Source of the DNA: Ectothiorhodospira haloalkaliphila ATCC 51935
GTDB lineage: Bacteria; Pseudomonadota; Gammaproteobacteria; Ectothiorhodospirales; Ectothiorhodospiraceae
Reading direction: 5' to 3'
Length of the DNA stretch: 64,000 nt
Assembly (NCBI RefSeq): GCF_000633935.1
Contig: NZ_KK214998.1
Coordinates: forward strand, 867,844 to 931,843
Shown one piece after another: positions 1 through 9,370 of the stretch. The notes under the pieces are model-generated. The model ran no database searches and was not told where the DNA came from. It saw only the letters and a list, made by a program, of their open reading frames with translations. Numbering within the stretch: the stretch's first letter is position 1; every line of letters begins with the position of its first letter. The translations under genes were made by a program, and so were the position numbers.

Positions 1-1
1 C

Positions 2-148
2 CCCTCTTCTCCGGCGGCCCGGTCATTCGCGGCCTTGCCCTCGCGCATCGAACAATGGCCCATGCCCCGAGGGGCCCGGGGCGGCATCGAATTTTTTGTG
101 GAACGTCTGATCAATAGCGATCAGAGTGATCTGGAGCCAGCACCATAA
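2..148 (+). CDS. flhG: FlhG/FleN flagellar-number ATPase, C-terminal end only
   Basis: The window opens inside a coding frame that reads without a stop to TAA at 146-148. The last 48 residues contain the motif GGIEFFVERL, typical of the C-terminus of FlhG (FleN), the MinD-like ATPase that restricts polar flagellar number by antagonising FlhF/FlrA. The ATPase core lies upstream of the window. fliA starts 11 bp downstream, which matches the flhF-flhG-fliA-cheY order of polar flagellates such as Pseudomonas and Vibrio. Identity rests on this short tail plus context. Confidence 0.75.
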   Translation, partial: PSSPAARSFAALPSRIEQWPMPRGARGGIEFFVERLINSDQSDLEPAP

Positions 149-159
149 GCGGTCTCGCC

Positions 160-882
160 ATGTATGCCAGCCAACAGTTGGATTCCAATAGCCTGGTGGA
201 TGAGCATGTCGCCCTCGTCAAGCGTATTGCTTACCACCTGCTGGCGCGCCTGCCGGCCAATGTGCAGGTCGATGATCTGATTCAGTCGGGCATCATCGGC
301 CTGCTGGAGGCTGCCCGTCATTACGACGCGTCCCAGGGTGCCAGTTTCGAAACCTACGCGGGTATCCGTATCCGTGGGGCCATGCTGGATGAGGTGCGTC
401 GCAGTGACTGGACGCCCCGTTCCGTGCATCGTCACTCACGGCAGATCAGTGAAGTGATCCGCCAGATCGAAAACCGGGAAGGGCGGGAGGCCTCCGCGGC
501 CGAGATCGCCGAGGCGCTCGGCGTGGATATGACGACCTATCAGGACATGCTCCGTGATGCGGTCTCTAGCCGGGTGCTGGGTTTCGATGATCTGGGGGAT
601 GATGATGCCTCGGCAGAGAATCTGCTGACCTCTGATGGGCCGGATCCGCTGATGGATCTGACACGAACCGATTTCAAGAAGGCGCTGGTGGAAAACATCG
701 GCGAATTGCCGGAACGGGAAAGACTCGTGCTGTCCCTGTATTATGACGAGGAATTGAACCTGCGGGAGATTGGTCAGGTGCTGGGGGTGAGTGAATCCCG
801 AGTCTGTCAACTCCATGGTCAGGCGCTGATGCGGCTCAAGGCGCGCATGGGCGACTGGGTGGGGGATGGCGTTCGGGTCTGA
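160..882 (+). CDS. fliA: RNA polymerase sigma-28 factor FliA
   Basis: A 240-residue alternative sigma factor for late flagellar and chemotaxis promoters. Sigma region 2 lies at about residues 15-90 (the stretch [19 protein letters not shown] and the following [16 protein letters not shown] are diagnostic of FliA). Region 3 is at about 95-150. Region 4 is at about 180-232, with the helix-turn-helix [19 protein letters not shown]. The length matches the usual 235-245 residues. It follows flhG closely and precedes cheY, as in other polar flagellates. The first AUG after the flhG stop is used. Its regulator would be the anti-sigma factor FlgM, which is not in this window. Confidence 0.96.
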   Translation: MYASQQLDSNSLVDEHVALVKRIAYHLLARLPANVQVDDLIQSGIIGLLEAARHYDASQGASFETYAGIRIRGAMLDEVRRSDWTPRSVHRHSRQISEVIRQIENREGREASAAEIAEALGVDMTTYQDMLRDAVSSRVLGFDDLGDDDASAENLLTSDGPDPLMDLTRTDFKKALVENIGELPERERLVLSLYYDEELNLREIGQVLGVSESRVCQLHGQALMRLKARMGDWVGDGVRV

Positions 883-973
883 AATATCCCCGAGGTCACT
901 GGATTCCGGAACACGTATCAATTCCGCGCGACGAGCGTGCGGTTCACGATTTGCGCATCACTGGAGGTTTTTT

Positions 974-1366
974 GTGAACAAGAATATGAAGATCCTCATT
1001 GTGGATGACTTTTCCACAATGCGTCGCATCATCAAGAACTTGCTGCGGGATCTTGGGTACAACAACACCTCCGAGGCGGATGATGGACACACGGCGTTAC
1101 CCATGCTGCAAAATGGTAACTACGATTTTCTGGTCACCGACTGGAACATGCCCATCATGCCGGGCATCGACCTGCTTCGGGCAGTGAGGGCGGACCCCCG
1201 CATCAAGGATCTGCCAGTGCTCATGGTGACCGCAGAAGCCAAGCGCGAGCAGATCGTTGAGGCGGCTCAGGCGGGCGTGAACGGCTACATCGTCAAGCCG
1301 TTCACGGCAGAAACCCTGCGGGAAAAGATCGACAGGATCTTCGAACGCCTCGAGCAAAACGGTTGA
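974..1366 (+). CDS. cheY: Chemotaxis response regulator CheY
   Basis: A single receiver domain of 130 residues. It carries the acidic pair D11/D12, the phosphoacceptor D56 in VTDWNMP, T86 and K108 in IVKPF, the full receiver set. Phosphorylated by CheA, it binds the flagellar switch protein FliM and changes rotation direction. I place the start at GTG 974 because GGAGG at 963-967 sits six bases ahead. The ATG at 986 would remove only four residues, and the frame runs open further upstream without family-like sequence. It lies between fliA and cheZ in the chemotaxis operon. Confidence 0.95.
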   Translation: MNKNMKILIVDDFSTMRRIIKNLLRDLGYNNTSEADDGHTALPMLQNGNYDFLVTDWNMPIMPGIDLLRAVRADPRIKDLPVLMVTAEAKREQIVEAAQAGVNGYIVKPFTAETLREKIDRIFERLEQNG

Positions 1367-1375
1367 TCATTGCCC

Positions 1376-2161
1376 ATGGATAAGAGCCAAGACAGCGACA
1401 AAGAGGCCCTTTTCAAGAAGGAGCAACTGGAGCGAGCCCGGGAACTGGTTCAGATGATGGAGGCCGGCCAGGAAGACAAGGCGGGCCACCTGATCGAGGA
1501 ACTGGGCCGCATGCACGAGAGCATGCTGTTCCAGGAACTGGGCAAACTGACCCGCGACCTGCACGAGGCGCTCAACAGCTTCCGCCTGGATACTCGTCTG
1601 TCGGAACTCACTCATCAGGATATTCCTGATGCCAAGGAGCGCCTCAATTACGTGGTGGCCATGACGGAACAGGCTGCTCACCGCACGCTCAACGCGGTGG
1701 AGGACAATCTGCCCGTGGCGGAGTCGCTGGCCACTCGCGCCGGGGAACTGGGTGCGGAGTGGACACGCTTTCGCCAACGCGAGATGTCTCTCGAGGAGTT
1801 CAGACAGGTGAGCCAGCAATTGAGCGATTTTCTCGCGGACACGGAGCGGGATGCAGACAAGCTGCGCAAGGGTCTGTCCGAAGTGTTGATGGCACAGGAC
1901 TTTCAGGATCTGACCGGTCAGGTGATTCGCCGGGTCATGACCCTGGTTCAGGATCTGGAAGACAACCTGGTGGGTTTGGTGAGGGTATCGGGACAACGAC
2001 TGACCAAACCCGAAACCGACCATCGTCCGGCTGATCCCCGCAAGGATGCCGGCCCTGCCAGCGCCGGCACAGGCCCTGCAGTCTCCGGGACCTCCGACAA
2101 GGGGGAAGTGGTCAGCGGGCAGGACGATGTGGACGATCTGCTCTCCAGCCTGGGTTTCTGA
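1376..2161 (+). CDS. cheZ: Protein phosphatase CheZ
   Basis: A 261-residue helical protein that dephosphorylates CheY-P. The C-terminal peptide DDVDDLLSSLGF is the conserved CheY-binding tail of CheZ. The central long helices contain the phosphatase region (QDFQDLTGQVIRRVM, holding the catalytic Asp and Gln). A variable Pro/Gly-rich linker at about 210-245 joins the two. The ATG at 1376 lies nine bases after the cheY stop; a TTG two codons upstream is less likely. It is co-transcribed with cheY and cheA, as in gammaproteobacterial systems with one main chemotaxis operon. Confidence 0.95.
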   Translation: MDKSQDSDKEALFKKEQLERARELVQMMEAGQEDKAGHLIEELGRMHESMLFQELGKLTRDLHEALNSFRLDTRLSELTHQDIPDAKERLNYVVAMTEQAAHRTLNAVEDNLPVAESLATRAGELGAEWTRFRQREMSLEEFRQVSQQLSDFLADTERDADKLRKGLSEVLMAQDFQDLTGQVIRRVMTLVQDLEDNLVGLVRVSGQRLTKPETDHRPADPRKDAGPASAGTGPAVSGTSDKGEVVSGQDDVDDLLSSLGF

Positions 2162-2268
2162 TCGAGTCCAAGGGCCCACCTCCGGGTGTATGCCCATTTC
2201 AGATTTCCCCGAGTTGGCCGCCAACCTGGGAGTGAGAAGGGCATCCGCACGACGCGCGAGAACAAGGC

Positions 2269-4377
2269 ATGACTCTGGACACCGACGACGAAATCCTGAA
2301 CGACTTCCTCATAGAGGCCAGTGAGATCCTGGATGCCCTCGGTGAGCAGTTGGTGCAGTTGGAGCGAACCCCCGACGACAAGGACCTGCTGAACTCCGTC
2401 TTCCGCAGTTTCCACACCATCAAAGGCGGCGCCGGGTTCCTCAATCTGGAAAACCTGGTGAAGATTTGTCACCGCGCCGAGGACGTCTTCAACCTGCTGC
2501 GCCAGGGGCAGCGTCGTGCCGATAGCAACCTGATGGACATCATCCTTCAGGTGCTGGATGTGCTTAACCGGATGTTCGATGAATTGCGTTCTGGCCAGGA
2601 GCCTGAGCCCGCCCCTGACCATCTGCTGGCGGCCCTGGAGCCGCTCACTTACCCCGAGGGAGAAGAACCCGCACACCTGTCCCCCCCTCCCGCAGCGGCG
2701 CCTGCCGAGCCTGCCGAACCAACCCCGGCACCTTCCACCCCCATGCCACCGGTGGAAACGGCTGACGGGGATATCACTGACGAAGAGTTCGAGGCGCTCC
2801 TGGATGCCATGCAGGAGGGCAAGGACAACAAACAGCCCGGAAATGGCGCCGGCACTTCACCGGTGGCGTCACCCGCAGAGGCGACCCAGCAGGGCGGTGA
2901 TGAGATCACGGATGCAGAATTCGAGCAATTGCTGGACGAGCTTCAAGGCAAGGGGGCCTCGGCAGGTGGGCAGTCCACTGCGCCAGCGGCCGGCAGCGGC
3001 CAGGATGAACTGATCTCCGAGGACGAATTCGAGAATCTGCTGGATCAGTTGCATGGCAAGGGTCAGGCCCCCCAGCCTCAGAAGCCGACCGGTGGTGAGA
3101 CCGTCAAGGAAGAGTCCCGGGCAGCCTCGCCGCCGGCTTCCAAGCCGACCTCCACCGGGGAGGCCGCCCCCCCGGAGGCACCCGCGCCCACGCAGGCCAA
3201 GGCAGCGCCGGCAGAGACCTCGGTTCGGGTGGATACCAAGCGCCTGGATGACATCATGAACCTGGTGGGTGAACTGGTTCTGGTGCGTAACCGACTGGCC
3301 ACGCTGCGCTCACGCATGAAGGATGAGCAGGTCTCCAAGGCCGTCACCAATCTGGATGTGGTCACTGCGGATCTGCAGGCCGCAGTCATGAAGACCCGGA
3401 TGCAGCCCATCAAGAAGGTCTTTGGTCGTTTTCCCAGGGTGGTCCGTGATCTGGCGCGCACCCTCAAGAAAGAGATCAACCTGGAGCTGGAGGGAGAGGA
3501 TACCGACCTGGACAAGAATCTGGTGGAGGCCCTGGCCGACCCGCTGGTGCACCTGGTGCGCAATGCGGTTGACCATGGTATTGAATCTCCCGAGGAGCGC
3601 CAGGCAGCGGGCAAGGCACGTGCGGGCCGGGTGGTGCTCTCCGCCAATCAGGAAGGCGACCACATCCTGCTCACCATCTCCGATGACGGCAAGGGAATGG
3701 ATCCCGATGTGTTGCGGGGCAAGGCCGTCGAGAAGGGTATGATGGACGAGGACGCGGCCGCGCGACTGACGGATCATGATGCCTTCAACCTGATCTTCCG
3801 GGCCGGTTTTTCCACCAAGACGGAGATATCCGACGTCTCGGGCCGCGGCGTGGGCATGGATGTGGTCAAGACGCGCATTGCCCAGCTCAACGGTCGCGTG
3901 GAAATCACCTCGGCGCCTGGGCAGGGCAGCACGCTCAGTATTCGTCTTCCTCTGACCCTGGCCATTCTGCCCACCCTGATGGTGGTGCTGGGCAAACAGC
4001 GTTTCGCATTGCCGCTGGCCAATGTCAGCGAGATCTTTGATCTGGATCTGTCGCGTACCAACCGGGTGGATGACCAGGAGGTCATCATGGTCCGTAACCG
4101 TTCCTTGCCGCTTTACTACCTGCGGCGCTGGCTGGTGTCCGGCGACGCACCCGCCGGGGAAGGCGTGGGGCATGTGGTGGTGGTGTTTGCCGGCAACCAG
4201 CGGGTGGGGTTCGTGGTGGACAGCCTCATTGGTCAGGAAGAGGTGGTGATCAAGCCTTTGGGCAATGTCCTGCATGGGGTACCCGGGCTGGCCGGTGCCA
4301 CCATTACCGGTGATGGGGGCATTGCCCTGATCCTTGATGTGCCCGGCTTGTTGAAAAGTTATGCCCGGCGCCTGTGA
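2269..4377 (+). CDS. cheA: Chemotaxis histidine kinase CheA
   Basis: A 702-residue kinase that phosphorylates CheY and CheB in response to MCP arrays. The N-terminal HPt (P1) domain has its phosphorylated His at residue 49 (FHTIKGGAGF). No clear P2 domain is visible. Residues about 130-320 are a Pro/Ala/Glu-rich linker holding three related peptides (ITDEEFEALLDAM, ITDAEFEQLLDEL, ISEDEFENLLDQL) near residues 168, 212 and 247. The P3 dimerisation helices start at about 322 (RLDDIMNLVGELVLVRNRL). P4 has the N box around VRNAVDHGIE and the G boxes SDDGKGMD and GRGVGMDVV. The CheW-like P5 ends the protein. In this gene layout the linker is expected to contact ParP. Confidence 0.96.
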   Translation: MTLDTDDEILNDFLIEASEILDALGEQLVQLERTPDDKDLLNSVFRSFHTIKGGAGFLNLENLVKICHRAEDVFNLLRQGQRRADSNLMDIILQVLDVLNRMFDELRSGQEPEPAPDHLLAALEPLTYPEGEEPAHLSPPPAAAPAEPAEPTPAPSTPMPPVETADGDITDEEFEALLDAMQEGKDNKQPGNGAGTSPVASPAEATQQGGDEITDAEFEQLLDELQGKGASAGGQSTAPAAGSGQDELISEDEFENLLDQLHGKGQAPQPQKPTGGETVKEESRAASPPASKPTSTGEAAPPEAPAPTQAKAAPAETSVRVDTKRLDDIMNLVGELVLVRNRLATLRSRMKDEQVSKAVTNLDVVTADLQAAVMKTRMQPIKKVFGRFPRVVRDLARTLKKEINLELEGEDTDLDKNLVEALADPLVHLVRNAVDHGIESPEERQAAGKARAGRVVLSANQEGDHILLTISDDGKGMDPDVLRGKAVEKGMMDEDAAARLTDHDAFNLIFRAGFSTKTEISDVSGRGVGMDVVKTRIAQLNGRVEITSAPGQGSTLSIRLPLTLAILPTLMVVLGKQRFALPLANVSEIFDLDLSRTNRVDDQEVIMVRNRSLPLYYLRRWLVSGDAPAGEGVGHVVVVFAGNQRVGFVVDSLIGQEEVVIKPLGNVLHGVPGLAGATITGDGGIALILDVPGLLKSYARRL

Positions 4378-4440
4378 GCGTCGGGTTCTTCTGTAACATC
4401 GTGGCCCGTTGGATGGGCTCATGGATAACGGAGGCGGTGA

Positions 4441-5562
4441 ATGGCGGTTCGCGTTCTGGTGGTGGATGATTCCGGGTTCTTCCGGCGTCGCATCGTGGAT
4501 ATCCTGAATGCGGACCCCTCCCTTGAGGTGGTGGGTACGGCCAGCAATGGCCAGGAAGCCATTGATCAGGTCATTGCGCTCAAGCCCGATGTGGTGACCA
4601 TGGACATCGAGATGCCCGTGATGGACGGGATCACGGCGGTGCGCCGCATCATGGCGCGTCAGCCCACGGCCATTCTCATGTTCTCATCACTAACCTTCGA
4701 GGGGGCCAAGGCCACCCTGGATGCACTGGAAGCGGGTGCCGTCGATTTTCTGCCCAAGCGTTTCGAGGATATCGCCCGGGATCAGCAGGAAGCCCGTGAT
4801 GTGCTGTGTCGCCGGGTGCGCACCATCGGTCGCCGCGCAGCCGTCAGGTCAGGACGCGACAACGGCTCACGCGCCACGGCACCCGCCCCCAAGTCAGCCC
4901 CTCCGGCCACAGGACGATCGATCGCTCAGCCTTCCGTGGCAACCGCGCCTCGTGCGTCTCGGGGAAGCGGCGACCGGGCGCCCCCGGTTCTGCGGGATTT
5001 CAAGGTGGTGTTGATTGGTACATCAACGGGCGGGCCCCTGGCCTTGCAGAAGGTTCTTGCCGCCCTGCCGGCCCATTTCCCACTCCCCTTGTTGCTGGTT
5101 CAGCACATGCCCGCCAGTTTTACGCCGGCCTTTGCACAGCGCCTGGATCAGCTGTGCAGTATCCGCGTCAAGGAGGCCGAAGACGGTGACGCGCTGCAGC
5201 CTGGCCTTGCCCTGCTGGCTCCCGGGGGACGACAGATGCAGGTGGAGTGTCGCGGCGGGCAGTCGCGGGTGCGTATCACCGAGAGCGCTGTTGATCAGCA
5301 TTATCGACCTTGCGTGGATGTCACTTTCAACTCCGCCGCCGCCTGCTTCCGTGGTGATGCCCTGGTCATCGTGATGACCGGTATGGGGGCGGATGGTCGT
5401 GAGGGTGCCCGGTTGCTCAAGCGATGTGGTTCCACGGTCTGGGCACAGGACGAGGCCACCTGTGTGGTCTACGGCATGCCCGCAGCCATTGCCGAGGCCG
5501 GGTTGGCGGATCGGATATTGCCCTTGCCCCAGATCGGCAAGTTGTTGGCGGAGGCCTGCTGA
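4441..5562 (+). CDS. cheB: Protein-glutamate methylesterase CheB
   Basis: A 373-residue receiver-methylesterase that demethylates or deamidates chemoreceptors for adaptation. The receiver domain (1-125) has the phosphoacceptor D55 in TMDIEMP. A linker rich in Ala, Pro and Arg (about 130-180) leads into the esterase domain. That domain has Ser in IGTSTGGPLALQ, His in VQHMPASF and Asp in MTGMGADGREG as the catalytic triad. No cheR is present in the window; in many polar flagellates it lies elsewhere. motC follows with four bases between the genes. Confidence 0.95.
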   Translation: MAVRVLVVDDSGFFRRRIVDILNADPSLEVVGTASNGQEAIDQVIALKPDVVTMDIEMPVMDGITAVRRIMARQPTAILMFSSLTFEGAKATLDALEAGAVDFLPKRFEDIARDQQEARDVLCRRVRTIGRRAAVRSGRDNGSRATAPAPKSAPPATGRSIAQPSVATAPRASRGSGDRAPPVLRDFKVVLIGTSTGGPLALQKVLAALPAHFPLPLLLVQHMPASFTPAFAQRLDQLCSIRVKEAEDGDALQPGLALLAPGGRQMQVECRGGQSRVRITESAVDQHYRPCVDVTFNSAAACFRGDALVIVMTGMGADGREGARLLKRCGSTVWAQDEATCVVYGMPAAIAEAGLADRILPLPQIGKLLAEAC

Positions 5563-5566
5563 TATC

Positions 5567-6310
5567 ATGGATATCCTCAGTCTCATTGGTGTGATGCTGG
5601 CGTTGGTGGCGGTGTTCGGCGGCACCATTGCCAAGGGCAGTGGTCTTGCGGCGCTGTGGAACGGCGCGGCATTCGTCATCGTGATCCTGGGCACGATTGC
5701 GGCGGCCCTGGTGCAAACCCGTCCTGCGGTGTTCATGCGTGCCTTCCGCATCCTGCCTTGGGTGTTTGTTCAGCCTCGACTCGAGCCGGAGGCGACGATC
5801 GAGAAAATCGTCAGTTGGAGCCAGGTGGCGCGCAAGGAGGGGCTGCTGGGGCTGGAGTCCCTGGCCGAGGAAGAGACGGATGTGTTCTCGAAGAAGGGGC
5901 TTCAACTGCTGGTGGATGGCACGGAACCCGACAATATCCGCACCATTCTCGAAGTGGAGATGGGCACCAAGGAGGACTTCGACACTCAGGCCGCCAAGGT
6001 GTTCGAGAGCATGGGGATCTATGCGCCCACCATGGGAATTGTGGGTGCGGTGATGGGTCTGATGGCGGTGATGCAGAACCTGGCGGACCCAAGCCGGCTC
6101 GGTGCCGGTATCGCCGCGGCCTTCGTTGCTACAATCTATGGTATTGCCTCGGCCAATCTTTTCTTTCTTCCCATGAGCAACAAGCTCAAGACCACGATTC
6201 AGAATCAGAGTGCCCATCGGGAAATGATCGTGGAGGGCATCATCTCCATCGCCGAGGGAGAGAATCCCCGTAACATCGAGACCAAACTGCAAGGTTATTT
6301 GCAGCGATAG
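5567..6310 (+). CDS. motC: Flagellar stator protein MotC (MotA family)
   Basis: A 247-residue membrane protein of the MotA/TolQ/ExbB superfamily that forms the ion channel of the flagellar stator with MotD. Transmembrane stretches are seen at about 2-20 and 28-48, and again at about 145-170 and 180-200. The conserved proline region of the third helix (GIYAPTMGIVGAVMGL) is present, and the cytoplasmic loop between helices 2 and 3 carries the charged rotor-contact region. The ATG at 5567 lies four bases after the cheB stop; longer in-frame reading overlaps cheB. The order cheB-motC-motD-parC matches Pseudomonas. Confidence 0.93.
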   Translation: MDILSLIGVMLALVAVFGGTIAKGSGLAALWNGAAFVIVILGTIAAALVQTRPAVFMRAFRILPWVFVQPRLEPEATIEKIVSWSQVARKEGLLGLESLAEEETDVFSKKGLQLLVDGTEPDNIRTILEVEMGTKEDFDTQAAKVFESMGIYAPTMGIVGAVMGLMAVMQNLADPSRLGAGIAAAFVATIYGIASANLFFLPMSNKLKTTIQNQSAHREMIVEGIISIAEGENPRNIETKLQGYLQR

Positions 6311-6348
6311 GGCCTTGAAAAAATTGCCTTTATGCCGATATTGACACT

Positions 6349-7236
6349 ATGGCCAAACGCCGCAAAAAACATGAGGATCACGTAAATCACGAGGCATGGG
6401 CGATTCCCTATGCGGACCTGCTCGTGCTGTTGCTGGCGTTTTTTGTGGTGATGTATGCCATTTCCTCGGTGAACGAGGGTAAATATCGGGTGTTATCGGA
6501 ATCTCTGGTGAACGCCTTTGGCACCCCCCCGCGGGCTGTGGACCCGATTCAGGTGGGGGAGCCCACCCGCGCCCCGCGCCCCGCCATCCTCGAAACGCCG
6601 CCGCTGACTGCGCCCATCGAAATGCCGGAAATGACCCGCAGCCTGGAATCCATGCTGGCGGATGTGGATGTGGAGGGCCTTGCCGAGGCCGTGGCCGGGA
6701 TCAATTTCATGGCAGACGAGATCAGTGAGGCCATGCGCCCCTTGATCGAAGCCGGAATGATCGATGTGGGGCGGGATCGCCTCTGGATCGAGGTTCAGAT
6801 CAACACCAGCATCCTGTTTGCCAGTGGGAGTGCCAATCTGGCGACCGAGGCCGTGCCGGTGCTGGAGACTCTGGCGGAGATCCTCAGCCGTTTCCCGGTG
6901 CGTGTTCATGTGGAAGGGCATACCGATAACATCCCCATCAGCAGTCCCGTGTACCCCTCCAACTGGGAGCTCTCCTCAGGGCGGGCGGCCACGGTGGTGA
7001 ATCTGCTCGCCCGCAATGGCCTGGATCCGGATCAGATGGCCGCCATCGGTTTTGGTGAGTACCGGCCCATCGCCAGCAACGACACGCCGGAAGGGCGGCG
7101 GGATAATCGGCGGGTGAATATCGTCATCCTGGCCGGGAAGCGCCCCCGCGCCGAGGATGGGGATCCCCCCGAGATGCTTCGGGAGGATATGGAGATGCTG
7201 CTGGATCGCCAACGCGTTGGCCCGGGGGGATTGTGA
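6349..7236 (+). CDS. motD: Flagellar stator protein MotD (MotB family)
   Basis: A 295-residue partner of MotC. A basic cytoplasmic start (MAKRRKKHEDHVNHE) leads into a single transmembrane helix with the ion-binding Asp at residue 23 (PYADLLVLLLAFFVVMYA). A periplasmic linker and plug region spans about 60-145. A C-terminal OmpA-like peptidoglycan-binding domain follows (HVEGHTDNIPISS, then NWELSSGRAATVVNLL and RRDNRRVNIVI). Whether the pair uses protons or sodium cannot be read with confidence from sequence alone. Confidence 0.94.
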   Translation: MAKRRKKHEDHVNHEAWAIPYADLLVLLLAFFVVMYAISSVNEGKYRVLSESLVNAFGTPPRAVDPIQVGEPTRAPRPAILETPPLTAPIEMPEMTRSLESMLADVDVEGLAEAVAGINFMADEISEAMRPLIEAGMIDVGRDRLWIEVQINTSILFASGSANLATEAVPVLETLAEILSRFPVRVHVEGHTDNIPISSPVYPSNWELSSGRAATVVNLLARNGLDPDQMAAIGFGEYRPIASNDTPEGRRDNRRVNIVILAGKRPRAEDGDPPEMLREDMEMLLDRQRVGPGGL

Positions 7237-8039
7237 TGAGCACCGTGACCTGGGCTGTGGCCAATCAAAAGGGTGGGGTGGGCAAGACCACCACCACTGT
7301 CACCCTGGGTGGGCTGCTGGCACTGCGGGGCCACGATACACTGCTGGTGGATCTGGATCCCCATGGCTCCCTCACGGCCTATTTTGGCTACGATCCCGAG
7401 GGCGCCACCGGGGGCGTCTACAGCCTTTACCAGCGATCCGCCGAGCGCAAGCCCCTGGATGCCTTCGCTGCGGTACGCCAGACCCGCTATGAACACCTGT
7501 ATGTGATGCCGGCATCCACCGCCCAGGCCACCCTGGACCGGCAACTGGGCACCCGCGAGGGCATGGGGCTGGTCATCAAGCGCGCCATTGCCAGCATGCA
7601 GGACCGCTTCGATTTCGTGTTGCTGGATTGCCCGCCGATGCTGGGTGTGTTGATGGTGAATGCCCTGGCGGCCTGTGATCGGTTGCTGATTCCGGTGCAG
7701 ACGGAATTTCTTGCCATCCGCGGTCTCGACCGCATGCTGCATACGCTGAAGATGGTACAGAAATCCCGCAAGCAACCACTGGAGTACCTGGTGGTGCCCA
7801 CCTTGTTCGATCGTCGCACGCGGGCCTCCACTCAGGCCCTCTGGGAATTGCGTGATCAATATCGCGACTGCCTGTGGCCGGGCGTGATCACCGTGGACAC
7901 CAAGTTTCGTGAAGCCAGCGTGGCCGGCGAACCCCTGCCCGTGATGATGCCCGAGGCACGGGGTAGTCAGGCCTACGCACGCCTGCTGGACTGGTTGCTC
8001 AATTCAGCCAGCCATTGCCAGCAGAAGGCGGTGTCATGA
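7236..8039 (+). CDS. parC: ParA-like ATPase ParC, polar positioning of the chemotaxis array
   Basis: A 267-residue ParA/MinD-superfamily ATPase. The deviant Walker A motif KGGVGKTT is at residues 12-19, Walker A' is LLVDLDPHGSLT and Walker B is VLLDCPPM. Its place between the motor/chemotaxis genes and a CheW-like gene identifies it as the ParC/PpfA-type ATPase that directs chemosensory arrays to the cell pole, rather than a chromosomal ParA, since no parB adjoins it. The ATG overlaps the motD TGA by one base, implying coupled translation; a GTG one codon earlier is the alternative. Confidence 0.88.
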   Translation: MSTVTWAVANQKGGVGKTTTTVTLGGLLALRGHDTLLVDLDPHGSLTAYFGYDPEGATGGVYSLYQRSAERKPLDAFAAVRQTRYEHLYVMPASTAQATLDRQLGTREGMGLVIKRAIASMQDRFDFVLLDCPPMLGVLMVNALAACDRLLIPVQTEFLAIRGLDRMLHTLKMVQKSRKQPLEYLVVPTLFDRRTRASTQALWELRDQYRDCLWPGVITVDTKFREASVAGEPLPVMMPEARGSQAYARLLDWLLNSASHCQQKAVS

Positions 8040-8707
8040 AGGATCGTCCACAGAAAACCCTGATCGTTGAAGAACAACAGGCCCTGACCGCCTACCTGGA
8101 TGGTCTGCTTCAGGAGATCGCCCTTGACGAGGCAGAGCCCGAGCCCATCGCCGCGAAGGTGGCGCCAGGTCCGCGGTTGGTGACTCAGCCGAAACTGGTG
8201 TCGGTGCCTCAGGTGGCGCCACCGGTTCCCGCTGCCACGCTGGCACCGCGGCAAGCGATGCCGCCCGACTGGGCCCAGGGTGCCTTTCAGTGTCTGCTGT
8301 TCCGGCTGGCTGGACTGCCGCTTTCGGTTCCTCTGATCAAACTCAACGGCATCATGGAGATGCCCGAGAAGATCACGCCCATGCCGGGCCACAGCCCATT
8401 GTTCATGGGGCTGGTGAATCGCCATGGACGCAAGGTGAAGGTGGTGGATATCACCCAGTTGGTGATGCCCCGGGACCGGATACCTGAGCGTTCGCCGCCA
8501 CGCAATCTCATCCTCATCGATGACGCCCGCTGGGGGCTGGCCTGCGACAGGGTTGAAGAAACCCTGACCGTCACCGCGGAGCAGGTACGATGGCGCTCGT
8601 CCCAGGGCAAGAGGCCCTGGTTGGCTGGCACGATGATCCAGCATCTGTGTGCCATCCTGGATGTGGACTATCTGGCGTCTTCCCTGGAAGACGGCAACTG
8701 GGGTTGA
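8036..8707 (+). CDS. parP: CheW-like polar array protein ParP
   Basis: A 223-residue protein with a Pro/Ala-rich N-terminal half (about 1-85) and a C-terminal CheW-like domain from about 85 (AFQCLLFRLAGLPLSVPLIKL) to about 215. ParP-type proteins link CheA arrays to ParC and the polar landmark through such an array-integrating domain. The start overlaps the parC stop as ATGA. The order parC-parP-cheW matches Vibrio and Pseudomonas. A plain second CheW is the alternative name, but the long N-terminal extension and the neighbour ParC favour ParP. Confidence 0.85.
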   Translation: MKDRPQKTLIVEEQQALTAYLDGLLQEIALDEAEPEPIAAKVAPGPRLVTQPKLVSVPQVAPPVPAATLAPRQAMPPDWAQGAFQCLLFRLAGLPLSVPLIKLNGIMEMPEKITPMPGHSPLFMGLVNRHGRKVKVVDITQLVMPRDRIPERSPPRNLILIDDARWGLACDRVEETLTVTAEQVRWRSSQGKRPWLAGTMIQHLCAILDVDYLASSLEDGNWG

Positions 8708-8814
8708 GCACTCAACGCATTCAAAATGATCTGACAGGCTGCCGCTTTGATGGGCTCCAACCCGGAGTCGGTGGCTGCAGGTAACGTAAAAACCGACCGA
8801 GGTTCCACTCTCTC

Positions 8815-9294
8815 ATGGCCAAAGAATCCCAATCTGCCTCCGCGACCCATGCCACTCAGTACGTCACGTTCCGGCTGGCGGAGGAAACCTATGCCATCAA
8901 CGTCATGCAGGTGCAGGAGGTGCTGCGGGTTGCCGAGATTGCCCCGGTGCCTGGGGCACCGCACTATGTGCTGGGAATCATCAATCTGCGCGGCAATGTG
9001 GTCACAGTGATCGATGCCCGGCGGCGCATGGGGTTGATGGACAAGGAATCGGATGATTCTTCCAGGGTGGTGATCATCGAGGTGACCGGGCAAGTGATCG
9101 GCATCCTGGTGGACAGTGTGGCGGAGGTGATTGAGTTGGCTGAAAAGGATGTGGACCCGGCCCCCAACGTGGGCAACGATGAGAGTTCAAAATACATCCA
9201 GGGTGTGGCAAGCCGCGAGGGTGAATTGACTATTGTGGTGGATCTGAACAAACTGCTCACCGACGACGAGTGGGCAGAGGTGGCCAGTCTTTAA
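8815..9294 (+). CDS. cheW: Chemotaxis adaptor CheW
   Basis: A 159-residue adaptor coupling CheA to chemoreceptors. One CheW domain covers nearly the whole protein, from QYVTFRLAEETYAINVMQVQ to the end. The conserved loop VPGAPHYVLGIINLRGNVV and the motif VDSVAEVIEL are both present. It is separated from parP by 107 bp, so it may have an added promoter, although I see no strong sigma-28 match there. Confidence 0.95.
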   Translation: MAKESQSASATHATQYVTFRLAEETYAINVMQVQEVLRVAEIAPVPGAPHYVLGIINLRGNVVTVIDARRRMGLMDKESDDSSRVVIIEVTGQVIGILVDSVAEVIELAEKDVDPAPNVGNDESSKYIQGVASREGELTIVVDLNKLLTDDEWAEVASL

Positions 9295-9370
9295 CAGGGT
9301 ACCTGCCAGCATGTGAATCTGAAGGTCACAATGGCCCTGTTGGGCCGTTTCTTCAAAGGGGAAGGTCATC

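Noticed and set aside
8723-8755. Sigma-28-like promoter before cheW
   Set aside because: GCCG and an AAA run can be aligned, but other positions of the TAAA-N15-GCCGATAA consensus do not match.
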